This document shows, one piece after another, positions 1 to 11,860 of a stretch of 64,000 nucleotides of DNA. Where the stretch lies: the NCBI RefSeq assembly GCF_032854445.1, contig NC_088305.1, positions 12,715,606 through 12,779,605 of the forward strand, written 5' to 3'. This DNA is from Liolophura sinensis. Taxonomy: Eukaryota > Mollusca > Polyplacophora > Chitonida > Chitonidae. The translations under genes and the position numbers were made by a program. Below the pieces are notes generated by a model, which was not told the DNA's origin, made no database searches, and was given only the letters and a program-made list of their open reading frames with translations. Position 1 is the stretch's first letter. The number at the start of each line of letters is the position of its first letter.

Positions 1-654
1 CGAAAAATGTTTACCCAAACTGCGGCAATTATGTCCCTGATTAAATTTCCCATCACACTTACCGATGGTAACCGACTAGGTGTATGTATGTATATCCACT
101 GATACCCAATGAGTCACTATCGACCTCCGTAGATTCCACATTTTACAACAATTTTACTGTGTTGGAAAAATTGTAAAAAAAACAAATGTATTGAACTGTT
201 TACATGGACAGTGTTAAATGGTTTTTAACCTGATATACACTTCATTTTAGTGTTTTTTTACTTTTATTAAACATCACACTGTCGCCACTGCTTTCCTTTT
301 ATCCACTTACAAATTTGTTTTTCTCCCAAGAATAGAAATGAAAGGACAATATTTCGTTCATAAATGTAATAAAGTAATGGCCATGCAGAGTCAATGAAAC
401 CTAATTCATTTGTCGATTTAATAAAATAATCTCTCCACTATTTGCCTTTGTTATCGCTGATATGGTGTGAAGACATAGGCATTCATTCATCGATTCATTT
501 ATATATTTTGTTTGTTGTTCCTGTTACAAAGACTGCATGTTCTACATGTCAATGCATATTCATATGACATAAGCACTAAACGTTTCACTTGAGTTAAACT
601 TTCTGTTATAGATATAATAAGACTTACAGCATAATGTCTTATAATAAGACTGTC
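1..654. other. anonymous AT-rich DNA, nothing recognised
   Basis: No usable reading frame, repeat or structured RNA is evident here. Phrases such as 'cacttcattttagtgttt' have a loose counterpart near 6045, which hints at an old dispersed repeat, but the similarity is too short to call. Confidence 0.5.
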
Positions 655-692
655 AAACAGCAGCAGCGACGACAGTGTGATAGTGGAGAGCT
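655..692 (-). repeat. family C repeat, small fragment
   Basis: The stretch cagcagcgacgacagtgtga reads like the reverse complement of the family C end (cacactgtcgtcgctgctc) seen intact near 18540, 28160 and 63290. Only this end segment is recognisable here. Confidence 0.4.
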
Positions 693-2250
693 CGTAACAA
701 GCCAGTTCACGGATATGAACTCATTTGTTATTTCCCATGTTTCGTCACAGATATCGGTGTATATGTGCTCATAAAACATATATGAAGTACACACGCACTG
801 CAACGTCACAGAAGAAAACAATGCGTTCTACTGTCATTTGGGTCTTTTGTGTCGCTCGTCATAGTCTCCACTGGGAAACGTTTATGCGAATTCGGTGAAA
901 TACAGCCCCTTGCCAGTTTATTTCAACTGTTTTAATTCTCGTCACGCAATGCCCAAGACTTCGTCAACCTCGAATAAAGCCATAATCGTTGATTCTTTTG
1001 TTCATTCAATCATCCAACCATCCATTCATCATTTATTTCAAAGGCTTAAGTTTCTGTTATATAAGCTGCTCTCACCATGATAGGCTTCTTATACTGCTGA
1101 TTTTGCAAAAAGCTGAAATTATTCATTCATTCATTTATTTTAAAGAACTTAGTTTGATGTTCTGTTGTGACGACTATTCTCGTCACGAATATGTTTGTGT
1201 GTGACACTGTCTGTTTAGCTTATTTACTTACAGCCATGTTTGTCATTTTCTACACAAACAGGAAGTCTAACATGTTCATGGGGGATAGGCCTGTTATTTA
1301 TGTCAAACTGAAGCTTTCCATTCAGAAATTCTCTACATTTAATACCCGTGGCATTTGGACGATGGATATTTTATTCGCCTTTGACATTTTATACATTGTA
1401 TGTATACGGCTGCTTAACAAGGTTCCTGGTTATACTTAATAAGGCGCTTTTTTGCTTTTTATATCCCCTAGTCGCTGTTAAAATCTCTGTGGACATCCAG
1501 GTCATATTTCAAGTAACGGCTTATTGATCAGGGCGTGATTTGCTATCTTCGGAAATGAGCACTTTATTTTCCGTTATAGCCTCCTTGCCCCGCTGTCAAT
1601 TGTTGTCTAAGTGCTCCTGGCATCCTCTGCTTTATGGGGCAACTCACTGTCATGCCAGTCTCGCCAAATCTTCCAGAGCATCTTCGTGTGTACTGTACAT
1701 GCCCGGGCTGCTACCTCCTCCATGTAGCTACAAAACAGCAGTCTACATCATGTTAGGCACATTCCACTTCGACGCTAACTAGCCCCTCTTTGTGCATTTT
1801 TCACGTGCTCCCCTATTTATATATTAAAGCCACTACTGATCGCCTCTATGGGAGACAAATGAGACCATTTCCCTCGTGAATCCATCTCCGCAAAGAGATT
1901 TTGAATCGGAGTTGTTGTTTGAAACATATTTCAAATCAATGATACAGACATGCATCATCCTTGAAATTTACAACCGTGACAAAGCCTAACTTAAACTGTG
2001 AATTGTTTACCAGTTTTTAAATAAGCCTTGGCATAATCCCGGTGAATTGTTGTCATCTATATGGAAACAATGTATCCATGCAAACTTGTGTAGAAAGGAA
2101 CCTGTTAAGTAGACATAACATATACTCTGTTGAAGGTGATAGGTTATCACTGCAACGTCAGTGATAAATACACAATTTTTCCAGTAGACCAGTCATATAA
2201 TTACCTTTTTGTTATAATGTTATACATGTTGGTAAATAGGCCATTAAGTT
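693..2250. other. anonymous DNA, nothing recognised
   Basis: Short chance reading frames only. Runs of ATTC tetramers near 1005-1140 (cattcattcattt) are simple sequence. No splice-site pairs, domain motifs or recognised repeats were found. Confidence 0.45.
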
Positions 2251-2254
2251 TCTA

Positions 2255-2303
2255 AAGGTCACCAAACAACCATTTTCTGAAGGTCACCAAACAACCATTT
2301 ACG
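2255..2303. repeat. two-copy 25-bp tandem duplication
   Basis: The phrase aaggtcaccaaacaaccatt occurs twice in direct orientation with a 25-bp period (starts 2255 and 2280). It has the form of a simple replication-slippage duplication. Confidence 0.7.
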
Positions 2304-2424
2304 TATATGTGTTCTTACATGAAGTTCATTAAAGATCGTTTGTCTTCCAACAGTGGCTTACACACAGTTTCACTCTAAGGGTGTAATTATGTTTTTCATG
2401 TAGGAAAGTTCTTCAGTCAGCTGG

Positions 2425-2535
2425 CAGAGTTCAGTGGTTTTCTCTGGACACTCAGGATTTTCTCCACTCAGAACACTTACTTCCGTCGCATACCTGAAAT
2501 TTCCTTTAGTACGATGTTAAACTATAATCAGTCAC
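2425..2535 (+). repeat. degenerate SINE-like 3' region
   Basis: The order 'ggttttctctggacactc ... ttttctccactc ... cgtcgcatacctgaaa ... tagtacgatgttaaac' follows the layout of the SINE 3' halves elsewhere in this window (gtcgtataagtgaaa ... gtacggcgtaaaac). It is strongly diverged and has no identifiable head, so it probably represents an older related family. Confidence 0.35.
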
Positions 2536-3195
2536 GTCAAATCAGATTACACCAGTCACTGAGTTGAACAATAGCAGATATCAAGAGCATTTCCTTTTTT
2601 TCCCGAGAAGAGCTATAAACGTTAAATCGCTAAACACCAATCAAATAAATAAACAAATTATACTCAGAGACAGGCCGTCCCACGTTATCTATGCAACACA
2701 CAGTGGTATGGAGATTAGAAAATTACGTTGCAGTCCGGTATTGCAAGGTGTGGTGTTCGCTTTCGCGTACTGAGCGTACTTCACCACTAGGTTATTCACA
2801 TTGGTGTGACAGTTCAGATGCACAAGCAATTTCACCTCTGCGTTTATTTTTGCCCTTGTGTTTTCTCCTCACCCATTTCTAACCTGATGTGTAATTTTGG
2901 GAATGTGCTTATCAACTACTGATCTACAAACGCTGTGCAAAACGCAGTCACTCGGCTAATTGCCCCCCACACTCCTTAAGACAGAAGTGTGGGTTGGGCA
3001 ACTGTAGTTAAGGTTCGACTACTGTACTGTGTAAACCTATACCTCCTCAGCGTCTGTCAGACCAGCTCCTGTTTGTAATTTGTTAAGTTGTCTCTTTTGA
3101 TTATGTATAGTGAGAGCGATAATTACTGCTGGGCTTAATAGGATACAAATTGAGCACAACGACAGAATCTGCTTTTCTCCAATTGTTAAGAACTA
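2536..3195. other. anonymous DNA, nothing recognised
   Basis: No reading frame above about 70 codons and no recognised repeat. Confidence 0.45.
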
Positions 3196-3380
3196 GACTT
3201 GAGATCTCGGTTCCAGACATGACAATTGGTACAAACACCTCTTAATTGGCCTTGCGATTATTGACCTGGAAGGTCCATATTGGTTCACGGCTGGTATGCG
3301 AATATCTTTTTCGACGCATAGATTCTTAAAGATTACTTGCACTGTAAAGTTTGCACCGTCCAAGTTTTGAAATGATGTAA
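3196..3380 (+). repeat. family D dispersed repeat, copy 1
   Basis: The order attattgacctggaaggtcc / ttggttcacggctggtatgcg / aatatctttttcgacgcata parallels copies near 13170, 37614 and 52928. No terminal inverted repeat, tRNA-like box or coding potential is visible, so the class of this repeat is unknown. Confidence 0.45.
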
Positions 3381-3639
3381 ATTTCGAATAACGTACTAGG
3401 CTAGCACATCTGGTCAAGCCGACCACATTTCAGCAATCCTGTCACATTGTCTTCTGAGACTGAGTGTATTAGGTCGTTTGATTTCCATTTTCTGCTTACC
3501 TTGCCCGGTCTTGTGACAGATGTAAAACGGCTCTTGCTAAGTACTGTCTAGACTGAATTTGTCATTGGCTGATTGAAATAGTCCCATTTTCATGTTATAC
3601 ATACTCAGTGACCACAATAGTTGATGTAGATGGGTGTAT

Positions 3640-4690
3640 TCAAGTCCCTGAGCGTAACTTCATGTCCATAAACGTAAACTAAGCGTGATCACCAGCGTAA
3701 ACCTGTATCCCTCAACGGGTACTCGTGTCCCTCTGCGTATACTCGTGTTCCTCTGCGTAAACTCGTGTCTCTCTGCGTAACATCATGCTCTTCAGCGTAA
3801 ACTCGTGTCCCTGAACGCATTTGCTCGTGCTCCTCTGCGTAAGCTCCTGTCCCTCTGTAAACTCAAGATCCTCAGTGAAAAGTAGTGTCCCTCGGCGTAA
3901 TCTCAAAGTTTTCAGCATAAATTCGTGTCCCTCAGCGTAAACTTACCTCACAGTCTAAATTCGTTTCTCTCACCATAAACTCCGTCAGTCCGTCAGCGTA
4001 AACTCGTGTCTCTCAGAGTAAACTCTTGTCCGTCTGTAAACTCAAGCTCTTCAGTGTAAACTCCTGTCCTTCAGAATAAACTCGTGTACCTCTGAGTATA
4101 CTCGTGTTCCTTTACGTAAACTCGTGTCCGTCTGCGTAAACTCATGCACTTCAGTCTAAATTCGTTTCTCTCAGCGTAAACTCCGTTAACGTAAACCCGT
4201 GTCCCTTACAGTAAACTCGTGTCTCTCAGCGTAATCTCGCGTAACTCAATGTAAATTTGTGTCCATCAGCGTAAACTCTTGTCCCTCAGAATAAACTCAA
4301 GTATGTCAGAGTAAAGATACGTCCTTCAGAGTAAACTATAGTCATTAATCGCACGCAGATGTTCCTCAACCTTAACTCGTGTCCCTCAGAGTAAGGTCTG
4401 TCCCTAAGAGTAAGCTCTTGTCCATCTCTCAGAGTAAACCCGTATCTTTCATAGTAAACTCGAGTCCCTCAGAGTAAACTCGTGTTCCCTTAGCGTACAG
4501 TCGTGTCTCTCAGAATAAACCCGTAATCAGAGTAAACCCGTATCCAGAGTAAACTCGTGTTCCTCAGCGTACAGCCGTGTCTGTCAGTGTAAACTCGTGC
4601 CCGGACATCACTATCCACTCGTACGCGTCAGCGTAATCGTGTGTCCCTCAGGACACAAGAGACACACTCGTGTCCGCCATCCGCCAGCCC
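3640..4690. repeat. 20-bp minisatellite (CGTAAACTCGTGTCCCTCAG)
   Basis: About 1 kb of tandem, diverged copies of a 20-bp unit, best read as cgtaaactcgtgtccctcag. Most copies keep the gtaaactcgtg core and the ccctcag end, with frequent substitutions and occasional short deletions, so the array is old or not recently homogenised. Roughly 50 units fit in the span. A minus-strand frame of 68 codons at 3712-3918 arises from the periodicity and is not a gene. Confidence 0.9.
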
Positions 4691-5700
4691 TCATGTACGA
4701 AAACAGTTTGTCATAATAAACTGAAAATTTAATGGCTTCATCATAACAACTTACAGATGAAGTTCAAGTTTCTCTCTAATTCGTTTATCCTCGACGAAAT
4801 TAAAGCCGTTTTTGCCCTATTTCAGAATGGACCTTATTCTGAACTGAAAATTGTTACATGCATTTGGATTCTCCAAGACGTGTTACAACTCAACGTTAAG
4901 CTTTGGGCTCTTCGTTTAAGTTTCAACAAAATTATGGTCGTTTTCAATCTGTTGTTGATTTAACTATTATCCTGATCTCTCAAACCAGTATAGAGAAATT
5001 TATGCCTGTTACTTTTACTTTATTATTTATCACCCTGATTTGGGCGACACTGGGATTAGTTATAAAAGTACAAAATGGGTTGATATCCGAGGTTGTAATT
5101 GGTTGAATATCCCAGATAGCACCATTGCTTTGTTCAGAAATTATCCCAAAATAAGACTGAAATATCTTTATTATCAAATTCAATTCCACCAGATGACGAA
5201 GCCATACCTGTGTAACTCACGCTGCTGTGGACAATTGTGCCGTTATTAGTAATGGTATATATATGTGTGCTTGGGGCTGATATCATTTGGCTCACAGCCT
5301 TCGCCTGGGATCCAACGTGCTGAATGATCTCTCACACATTGCTCTGACAGTTTCTACTTCGTGACTAACAGACCATACTGATCGTGAGAATACAAATGTA
5401 TCTCAAAAAAGAAAATGACCTTTTGAATAATGTTTGGTTTGCATATATATGATGAAAGAAATGAAAACAACGGCGTGAAATTTCGGTTATCTATATATCG
5501 CACAACAAATATGAAATAAAATTTCGTTTTGTTTTCTATGAAATATTGAATGAAAGTCATTGCATGGGAGCAATGAAGGTATTTCACTTATTGCTTAAAA
5601 GCAAAGAAAACACTAAAATAAAATATTTATCACTGGAAAGAACAGTAAACACTGTCCAGAAAAAAAGGCTGATTAATTTTTTTTATAATTTTTCTAACCG
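4691..5700. other. anonymous AT-rich DNA
   Basis: Several overlapping frames of 67-77 codons on both strands near 4757-5249 and 5354-5587 have no initiation context, domain or splice signals and look like chance frames in AT-rich DNA. No repeat recognised. Confidence 0.4.
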
Positions 5701-5964
5701 AGTAAAATGCATTTAAAACAGAGGATTCTATTCTATTGAGACCCAGAGGGTATCAGTGACGTCACAGCAATATTGTTGGTTTGAAATAATTCGTTTTAAT
5801 GTCAATTTGTTAATTGCATTGATAGCTCTAAATGTAGATGTATTTTGAATGATGACGTACAGGAAACTATGTGTGTCAAATGGCAAAATCTGATGTGACG
5901 TCAGTTGTCCTATTATAGTCAGAAGAGCATATCGTAGAATCCAAAGTTTCAAATGCATTTTACT
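5701..5964. mobile_element. MITE-like element with about 35-bp terminal inverted repeats
   Basis: The left arm begins agtaaaatgcatttaaaac and continues to ggattcta. The right arm, read on the opposite strand, is agtaaaatgcatttgaaac followed three bases later by the same ggattcta. The arms match at roughly 30 of 36 positions, the element is 264 bp, and each half also contains tgacgtca. There is no coding capacity beyond chance. No target-site duplication could be assigned, so the superfamily is unknown. A plain genomic inverted repeat is the alternative. Confidence 0.65.
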
Positions 5965-6627
5965 AGATCTAAAAATATTCTAAAAAAAGATAAATCAAAC
6001 TATTTTCCCCGACAGTATTTAATGGCCTTTCATCTGACATGTACTTCATGTTAGTGTTTTACTTGCGTGTACTATGGCATGTTCACTGTTAAAATTTCCC
6101 CGTAACCGTTCACTGAAAAAGGTGCATCTGGGCTGCATCTGCGATGCGGTAACGTTTGACTTCAAAGAAAAGTACACGTTTCCTTTTGTAATGTAAATGT
6201 TAAAATTTATCTTGGTAAACTTTTACCGGTCATGAATAAACATGTTTACTGACATATTTACTCACAGATATGTAGTTTTTGCAGAATTGCAGTCCTCATT
6301 CATGCATTCTACATAAGACCTATAAAGGAATATTTGCTTTATAAAATATAAATAATTTAAGAAAAACACAAGCGTCTTACGTGGCCAAATATACGTTCAG
6401 TTGTTTGGATGGAGAGTGGACTGTACCCGCAACTTACTATTGCAATGTAAACAATTACTATTTCAAGTAGAAATAGTGCAGATTTATCTTATAAATGTGG
6501 AATGTTCAGTGTAAAAGGTAAACATTAACACAATATGTGTAAAACATGTACCCTCATCCGTTAAGTCTAGATGACTTGGCAGTCCAGGCATTATTCTGAG
6601 CTTGCCATGTAAACCGATGGAAGGGTA
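5965..6627. other. anonymous AT-rich DNA, nothing recognised
   Basis: No reading frame, tandem repeat or recognised element. Weak resemblance to positions 130-300 (tgacatgtacttcatgttag) suggests an old shared repeat. Confidence 0.35.
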
Positions 6628-6825
6628 TTAACGGAAGGAACTGCCGAGTGTCTGTAAATTACAGGTCAATAAAACGTTCGCTACACTCCCTGTTGCGTGA
6701 TTAGATTTTTTAAAATTCCTGATGGAGCGTAAGATTTCGCTGATTTTATCGTATGCTGATGACATCCTTTCGGCGCAACTGTCTGCACGAACGACTCGGC
6801 TATCGCCTCGGCTTCCACTCGCCAT
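6628..6825 (-). CDS. candidate small ORF, 65 codons, unrecognised
   Basis: A minus-strand frame opens with ATG at 6825 in a more CpG-rich patch than its surroundings. Its middle reads like an amphipathic helix (KISEILRSIRNFKKS). I do not recognise the protein. The nearby intron-like signals (ttacag inside the frame, no clear GT donor) do not give a convincing exon model. Chance occurrence is quite possible in DNA of this composition, and the opposite strand also reads open. Confidence 0.15.
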   Translation of the reverse strand: MASGSRGDSRVVRADSCAERMSSAYDKISEILRSIRNFKKSNHATGSVANVLLTCNLQTLGSSFR

Positions 6826-7676
6826 TCTCTGTCAGTCAATCAGTGATTGAGACAGCTCCCCCTAGCGTGATTTCTATCTCCTGAGATCTAACAATCTAAT
6901 TTACTTTCCAATACCCATATTAATGACTTTTATACAAAAGGTGATTTGGACCTCGTTCTGGACACCCAAAATTGGTTGGGTGGGTTTGGGTAGATTACTC
7001 GTCGGTAAATAAAGTGGATTTTCTTCGGAGCCTTACCGTATTCAGACGCGATTACTGAGTTCATTAAAGGCATGTTTTACAAGACAAGTCGACTATCTGC
7101 TGACGACATTTTGGAGCTGCGGACAGTAACAAAAGTTTCGAGCGTTGTCAATATGTCTGTTTGACCAACTGTCCGAGTTATCCCCGCCATGCAGGAAGCT
7201 TCTCTGTCACACCCATAAATTATCCTCCGTGGGTCTGACGGGAAGTGAAACCCCAACATGCTAATGTACTTACGTAGTATCCAATTGTAATTTATGTAAA
7301 ATGTAGTTAGACGTAGCACAAAACATTACTGAAATGAAGTGTACATCAGGAGCAGCATAGTTGTGGCTTGAAGGCCCGCCATCTCATACACGCCATATCA
7401 CCACGCTATGGGCCGCCACGTGACAATATGGCTCAATCAGCCAATGTTCACTGTCGTTACTATACGTCTGCGGCCACTCTGTGTTCGTGTATATTCCGCT
7501 TTGCTTGTTTAGGCGATTTTTTTAAAGCTACCACTACAGAAAAAACATATATCTTGATTCTCGCAGATTTGGGGTTAAGCGAGTGTCTGCCATCATGATG
7601 GTGACTTTTGCACACTTGGCATGCGTCGGTGGTTTGAAGTAGGCAATGATGTAAATGAGGTAATTTGACCAAGGCT
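6826..7676. other. anonymous DNA, nothing recognised
   Basis: Short frames on both strands at 7077-7319, 7368-7598 and 7460-7672 overlap one another and carry no recognisable motif. No repeat assigned. Confidence 0.4.
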
Positions 7677-7790
7677 CGTATTTCACTAGTTACGTGTGCC
7701 CCTTTGCCAGAGACATATACTGTCGTCGCTGCTCTGGTTTCACTCTCTATGCTGTAAGTCTTTTATCATAATCTTGTATTTGGTGTGGGA
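7677..7790 (+). repeat. family C repeat, terminal fragment
   Basis: The order 'cgtatttcactagttacgtg ... ctgtcgtcgctgctctggtt ... ctctctatgctgtaagtctt' is the terminal part of family C in plus orientation. It ends just upstream of the SINE2 insertion at 7821. Confidence 0.6.
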
Positions 7791-7820
7791 TGTTTGTTTA
7801 CTAGTTCTTCGACCTATGAC

Positions 7821-8178
7821 CGGCCCAGATAGCACAGTTGGTAGCGCGTCCGCTTAGGGAGCGGTAGATCCAGGATTTATCCTGGGTCGAGTCACACCTA
7901 AGACTTTAAAAGAGGGAGTTGTAACTTCCTCGCTTGGCGTTCAGCATGAAGGGGATAGTGCAACGTCTGGTTGACCCGTATCAGTATAATGGCTAGGGCA
8001 GGGCGCCTTACTTGCCTTCGGTAAGGCGTCTCAGTGAAGCAGCACTTGATAAAAGAACGGTGGAAATCCGTACTGCAAGAAGGAGGTACATTACATGCAC
8101 CCAAAGGATTCCTTCGTCGTCATATGACTGAAAAATTGTTGCGCACGACGTTAAACCCCAAGCACTCACTCACTCACT
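7821..8178 (+). mobile_element. SINE2, tRNA-derived, full-length copy
   Basis: The head is tRNA-like, with box A tagcacagttgg at 7830-7841 and a box B-like ggtcgagtc at 7885-7893. A body of about 250 bp follows, ending in gactgaaaaattgttg / acgacgttaaacccc and a (CACT)n tail. Flanking near-identical 11-mers (cttcgacctat at 7807-7817, cttcgacccat at 8179-8189) look like a target-site duplication, which is expected when LINE machinery inserts a SINE. Related copies lie at 13585, 30475, 61763 and 63542. The 64-codon frame inside is not a gene. Confidence 0.85.
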
Positions 8179-8189
8179 CTTCGACCCAT

Positions 8190-9259
8190 TTATGTGACAA
8201 ATATAATACAGAGCATCATTTACGTTAAAAGTCTCCCCACTGGCTCTCTGAGACTTGTCGAGATGATGGTCAGTGAGGCTGTGTGCCGTCGCCAACATGT
8301 GGCTAAAAGAAACAGTGCCAAAGTGGCGTAAAAGCCATAATCATTCATTCCCATTTATATCCTGATTTATCACACATCTAGTGGTCATGAATAGCGGAGT
8401 GACGCTTGTACCACACCACTTAACCGCTTTTATTTGTCAAGTTTTGTATTTGGCGGCCACAAGTTGACGGCAACAAATCGTCAATCAGTGGGACATATTA
8501 CTGTATCTGCGTGAAGTGTTCCCGTGGCACAATTGATTGGCTAACCAAAGAAGGAATGTCCATGCTCTCACACAGGTCCGCGCTTTTCAGAAGCTTAAAA
8601 TAACACAGGTTTCGCGATTTCGCTAATGTAACATATGACAGGTTTCTACTGTTTGTAGAATTTACAATATGTAGGACATTTTTGTTGCGGTGTCCAGCTA
8701 TACATATCTATACAAACAAATTCAGTACTTTGCGGAAAACTGGTCAGGCTAAAAAGCTATTACTTATATATATAACCAATCAGTTTCTGATTTTATCCCG
8801 CAAACCTACAAATTTACCTCGAGTGATCCTTGCTCCGTCAGATCCAGCCGGTCTACTGATGTCTATTATCCACATAACTAGTTATACTAAGGTGATACTG
8901 TTCCTGGCCGTGTGGGAAACTAACAATGGGTTTTGCCTGGTGAGATTGCAGGAGTAAAACTAAGGGGATATTTACTGGACTCTCAGACATGTTTACTGAT
9001 GTGATTAAAGACCCATCGAACCTGGGTTTAAGCGAACATCAAATATAGTTGAGGTTTTCTGTTGTGGCGATTCAAGAGCCATATATGTGCATTGTCGAGA
9101 AAAACCCGTTAAAGATTACATGGTGCGATATGTCTCGGTTGTTACAATAATGGTGGGTTTTTCTGTATAATTTTTATTTTACTTAAAAATTAAACATATA
9201 TCTAAAAATACCTTTACTGCCAATCGCTTGCCCCAGTGACAGTCATATGTAGATTGTCG
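8190..9259. other. anonymous DNA containing one shared GC-rich motif
   Basis: Nothing coding is convincing; a 91-codon frame at 8682-8957 has no domain-like features. At 8564-8590 lies gctctcacacaggtccgcgc, one of three copies of the family E motif (see 11431 and 22717). Confidence 0.4.
8564..8590 (+). repeat. family E motif, copy 1
   Basis: gctctcacacaggtccgcgc followed by ttttcag. Near-identical words occur at 11431-11457 and 22717-22740 in the same orientation, inside otherwise dissimilar AT-rich DNA. Confidence 0.5.
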
Positions 9260-9374
9260 ATCTGCCACCAACCAGCTGCGGATGGTCCTGGTTTTCCAAC
9301 AGGCCCCGCCCGGTTCCTTCCCGCCATAATGCAGAGAACGGCGTAAGAAAACAATGAAATGAATGAATAAATAC
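9260..9374 (+). mobile_element. SINE1, 5'-truncated and degenerate copy
   Basis: Starts at the 'tctgccaccaaccagctgcgg' part of the SINE1 body and runs through gccccgcccggttccttccc, then a shortened 3' end (acggcgtaagaaaac) and a GAAT/AAAT tail. No head is present. Confidence 0.7.
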
Positions 9375-9987
9375 AAGTGAAAATTCTTCAGTATAGCTCC
9401 AAACATAAAACAAATAAATGAACGATAAATAAGAATCAGACCTATTTGTCAAAACAGATTCATTATGACGGCATCGGTTGGGTTCTTGCTCATCAGTCTA
9501 CAAAATCCAAGGGCGTTGCCAATTAGATCGTATTCTATTTACGATTGAGTGCACCATAGGGCAACAGTCCAGAATTGTGTTGTCACGCCCCACTGAGCAG
9601 ATTAATCCCTGGTGAATGGCCTATGAGTTGTCAAAGACATCAAACGAGACCTGATCTGATAACGACTGAATGTCTTTGTATAATTAATACCATAAACAAA
9701 GTAGCAGGTTAATTACCTTAAAATGGCCTGATCAGTAGCGCGGCCATTACAGGTTTTAAGACTTGTTTTTCTTTGTCCAAGGATTTGACGGTGTTGTTGT
9801 TGTCCATGCGGTCTGCCTGGCATTTGACATTATACGTTTTTCCTTGTGCATTCTAGCGTTACTGAATATGACGTCGCTCATGAACATGTAGGTTCCCTTC
9901 GTTTCAACATTTTTCAAGAATGATATTAGGTAAATTATTGGACCGGAATTTTGCTGTATTTTATTCATAATAATTACTTATCTTATA
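9375..9987. other. anonymous DNA, nothing recognised
   Basis: Only chance-length frames. No repeat, RNA or exon signal recognised. Confidence 0.45.
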
Positions 9988-10190
9988 GAGTTTTACACCG
10001 CATGTTTCACTTACACGACGACGACCAATATTATGGTCGGAGGAAACCGGGCAGAGCCTCTAGGGGACACCCAGGACCATCTGCAAGTTGCTGTCAGACC
10101 TTCTCTGGTACGACCGGAGAGGAGGCCAGTATGGGCTGGACCTCCTGACTTACAATCATGGCTGGATCCGAACCTAGGAGCTCATTGTTC
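9988..10190 (-). mobile_element. SINE1-related copy, diverged
   Basis: Read on the minus strand, the 3' half is SINE1 (cataatattggtcgtcgtcg ... gtgaaacatgcggtgtaaaac). The head region contains ggttcggatcc, a good box B. The region between box B and the body differs from other SINE1 copies, so this may be a subfamily or an old rearranged copy. Confidence 0.6.
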
Positions 10191-10971
10191 AACAGCGGAT
10201 CGGTAATCGCGCCGCAAACAGACCTTTACATAACTGAGCCAGCGAGGGTCGAAAAATTGGTTTAAGATTCTGTGTTTTGGCAAAACAAATGAGGCATTCA
10301 ATTTGGACGATTGTATGTTTAGGTCTGAGAGGGCAGTGTAATGTCTGAAAAGAGATGCGGTCGTATAGAACAATCTCCACGGCTCTAGCACTGACTTTTC
10401 AGTCACTGTTTCATATTAATTGATATTAATATGCAGCCATCATATTAGAGGAAGATATGGAATTAGCCGACTGCAAGTTGTCCTATCTTACATAATGTGT
10501 AACTCACTTCAGCAAACACAGCTACTAATCTTCCATCTGCTTTTGTCGGTCATTTGCACTGTTGAGCCATCACAAAATACAGATCATAACCGCGATAGAG
10601 AAGTAATTGAAGTGCAACAAGGATATTGAAAAAGCCCCAAAATCTCCGTGGATACGGAAATAAGGCGTTAGCCAATTTCATGCCGCTGACAAAGTGTATT
10701 CAGCCTGTTGGATATTTATATTCATTTTGGGAAGTTCAGAATGATCTTGTTTTGGAATAATGCGTTTGCATTAAGTGTTTCACAGCAAATGCTTTGACAA
10801 GAGGTTTAAAGCAAGCAGGTGTTTTTTTTCCATTTCATCATAAAACACTAAAACTGGATAAAAATGCATATAAATTAGAAAAATAACGAATACATCTGTT
10901 CGATTAGTATTTAAAATACGTATATATAAAATGAATGTCTTTTGACAGGGCATAGGCGACTACCCGGTGGA

Positions 10972-11110
10972 ATAAGGCTTTTGGCAATTTACCTCAGTTA
11001 AGGTTTTGTCCTAGCTGTTCACGTACATGGTTAAACAGTAGCAAACTAGACGCCTCTACATTAGAAGAAACCAACACAACACTCAAATAAGAAATGCCGG
11101 AATGTTGCTT
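10972..11110 (-). repeat. family C repeat, fragment
   Basis: Contains caatttacctcagttaaggtt and tagctgttcacgtacatgg, the reverse-oriented middle of family C (compare 18605-18665 and 42880-42920). Both ends are lost. Confidence 0.5.
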
Positions 11111-11430
11111 TAAACAACACTCAAATGAATGAATAAAAAGCTGTGAATGTCAAACTTTGTTTCAAGGGCATCGTCAAAACGTCTTATGGGACAACGCAAT
11201 GAAAAACATTGTGTATTATTTCCAACAGATGGCGACAATCCACGATCTTGGGGAAAATGAAAGCGTTGTCATGTCTTTACCCGGCCTCTGAATGGCATTT
11301 ATATATCGAATTACGTTTTTGATGACCTCCATCTATTGAACCAAGGCGTCGATAAGCTGACCGTGTTTTGGCATTTAAAACAGGTATTGCCTGTAAAGGA
11401 CTGTTTGAGTAGCTAAGATCAAATCGCAAT

Positions 11431-11457
11431 GCTCTCACACGGGTCCGCGTTTTTCAG
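11431..11457 (+). repeat. family E motif, copy 2
   Basis: gctctcacacgggtccgcgt then ttttcag. Matches the copy at 8564 in about 25 of 27 positions. Confidence 0.5.
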
Positions 11458-11641
11458 GGCCAAAGCGTAACGTTCGTATGGTTATTATCTTCTTAAAATA
11501 TTTATTTCGTATACTTAGGCATATTTAGAGTGCTTGTCACATATTTTTCTTTAACGGCTTTGCATTAACCAACTTCTAACAGTTGCACTGTCAGCATTAA
11601 AGTAGCCCTAACAAATATCTTCCCCTACCTCTCTGCATATT

Positions 11642-11860
11642 TTAGTGTTGACGCTTTATATTTGCCCTGAGGTACTCTGGAAAGGCACTTCCTTGGTCAT
11701 TTCCGGATCGAGGGCACCATATCAACATTTCATTGAACGGTGAATAAACACTGTCGTTGACCATTGGTCGCCTGTACCTTTGTTCATAATCGATATCAAT
11801 CACATTTCTCCGATGAACAGTTGTCAGATTGGCTAGGACAAATAGAAGGATTCCCACCAA
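11642..11860 (-). CDS. candidate small ORF, unrecognised
   Basis: A minus-strand frame of about 72 codons starts with a hydrophobic stretch (ILLFVLANL) and continues with a polar, tyrosine-containing part (IDIDYEQRYRRP). The upstream codons remain open to about 11890, there is no ATG at the beginning, and the first in-frame ATG falls mid-frame. It could be a terminal exon or a chance frame. I do not recognise the product. Confidence 0.15.
   Translation of the reverse strand: MVGILLFVLANLTTVHRRNVIDIDYEQRYRRPMVNDSVYSPFNEMLIWCPRSGNDQGSAFPEYLRANIKRQH

Noticed and set aside
3640-4690. CRISPR array
   Set aside because: Units are contiguous 20-bp repeats with no unique spacers, in eukaryotic DNA.
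6730-6760. YADD on the plus strand (tatgctgatgac), suggesting a reverse transcriptase
   Set aside because: Only the four-residue motif is present in a short frame; none of the surrounding reverse transcriptase blocks can be read.
7821-7900. Functional tRNA gene
   Set aside because: Although boxes A and B are present, the sequence continues into the SINE2 body, is repeated elsewhere and is bounded by target-site duplications.
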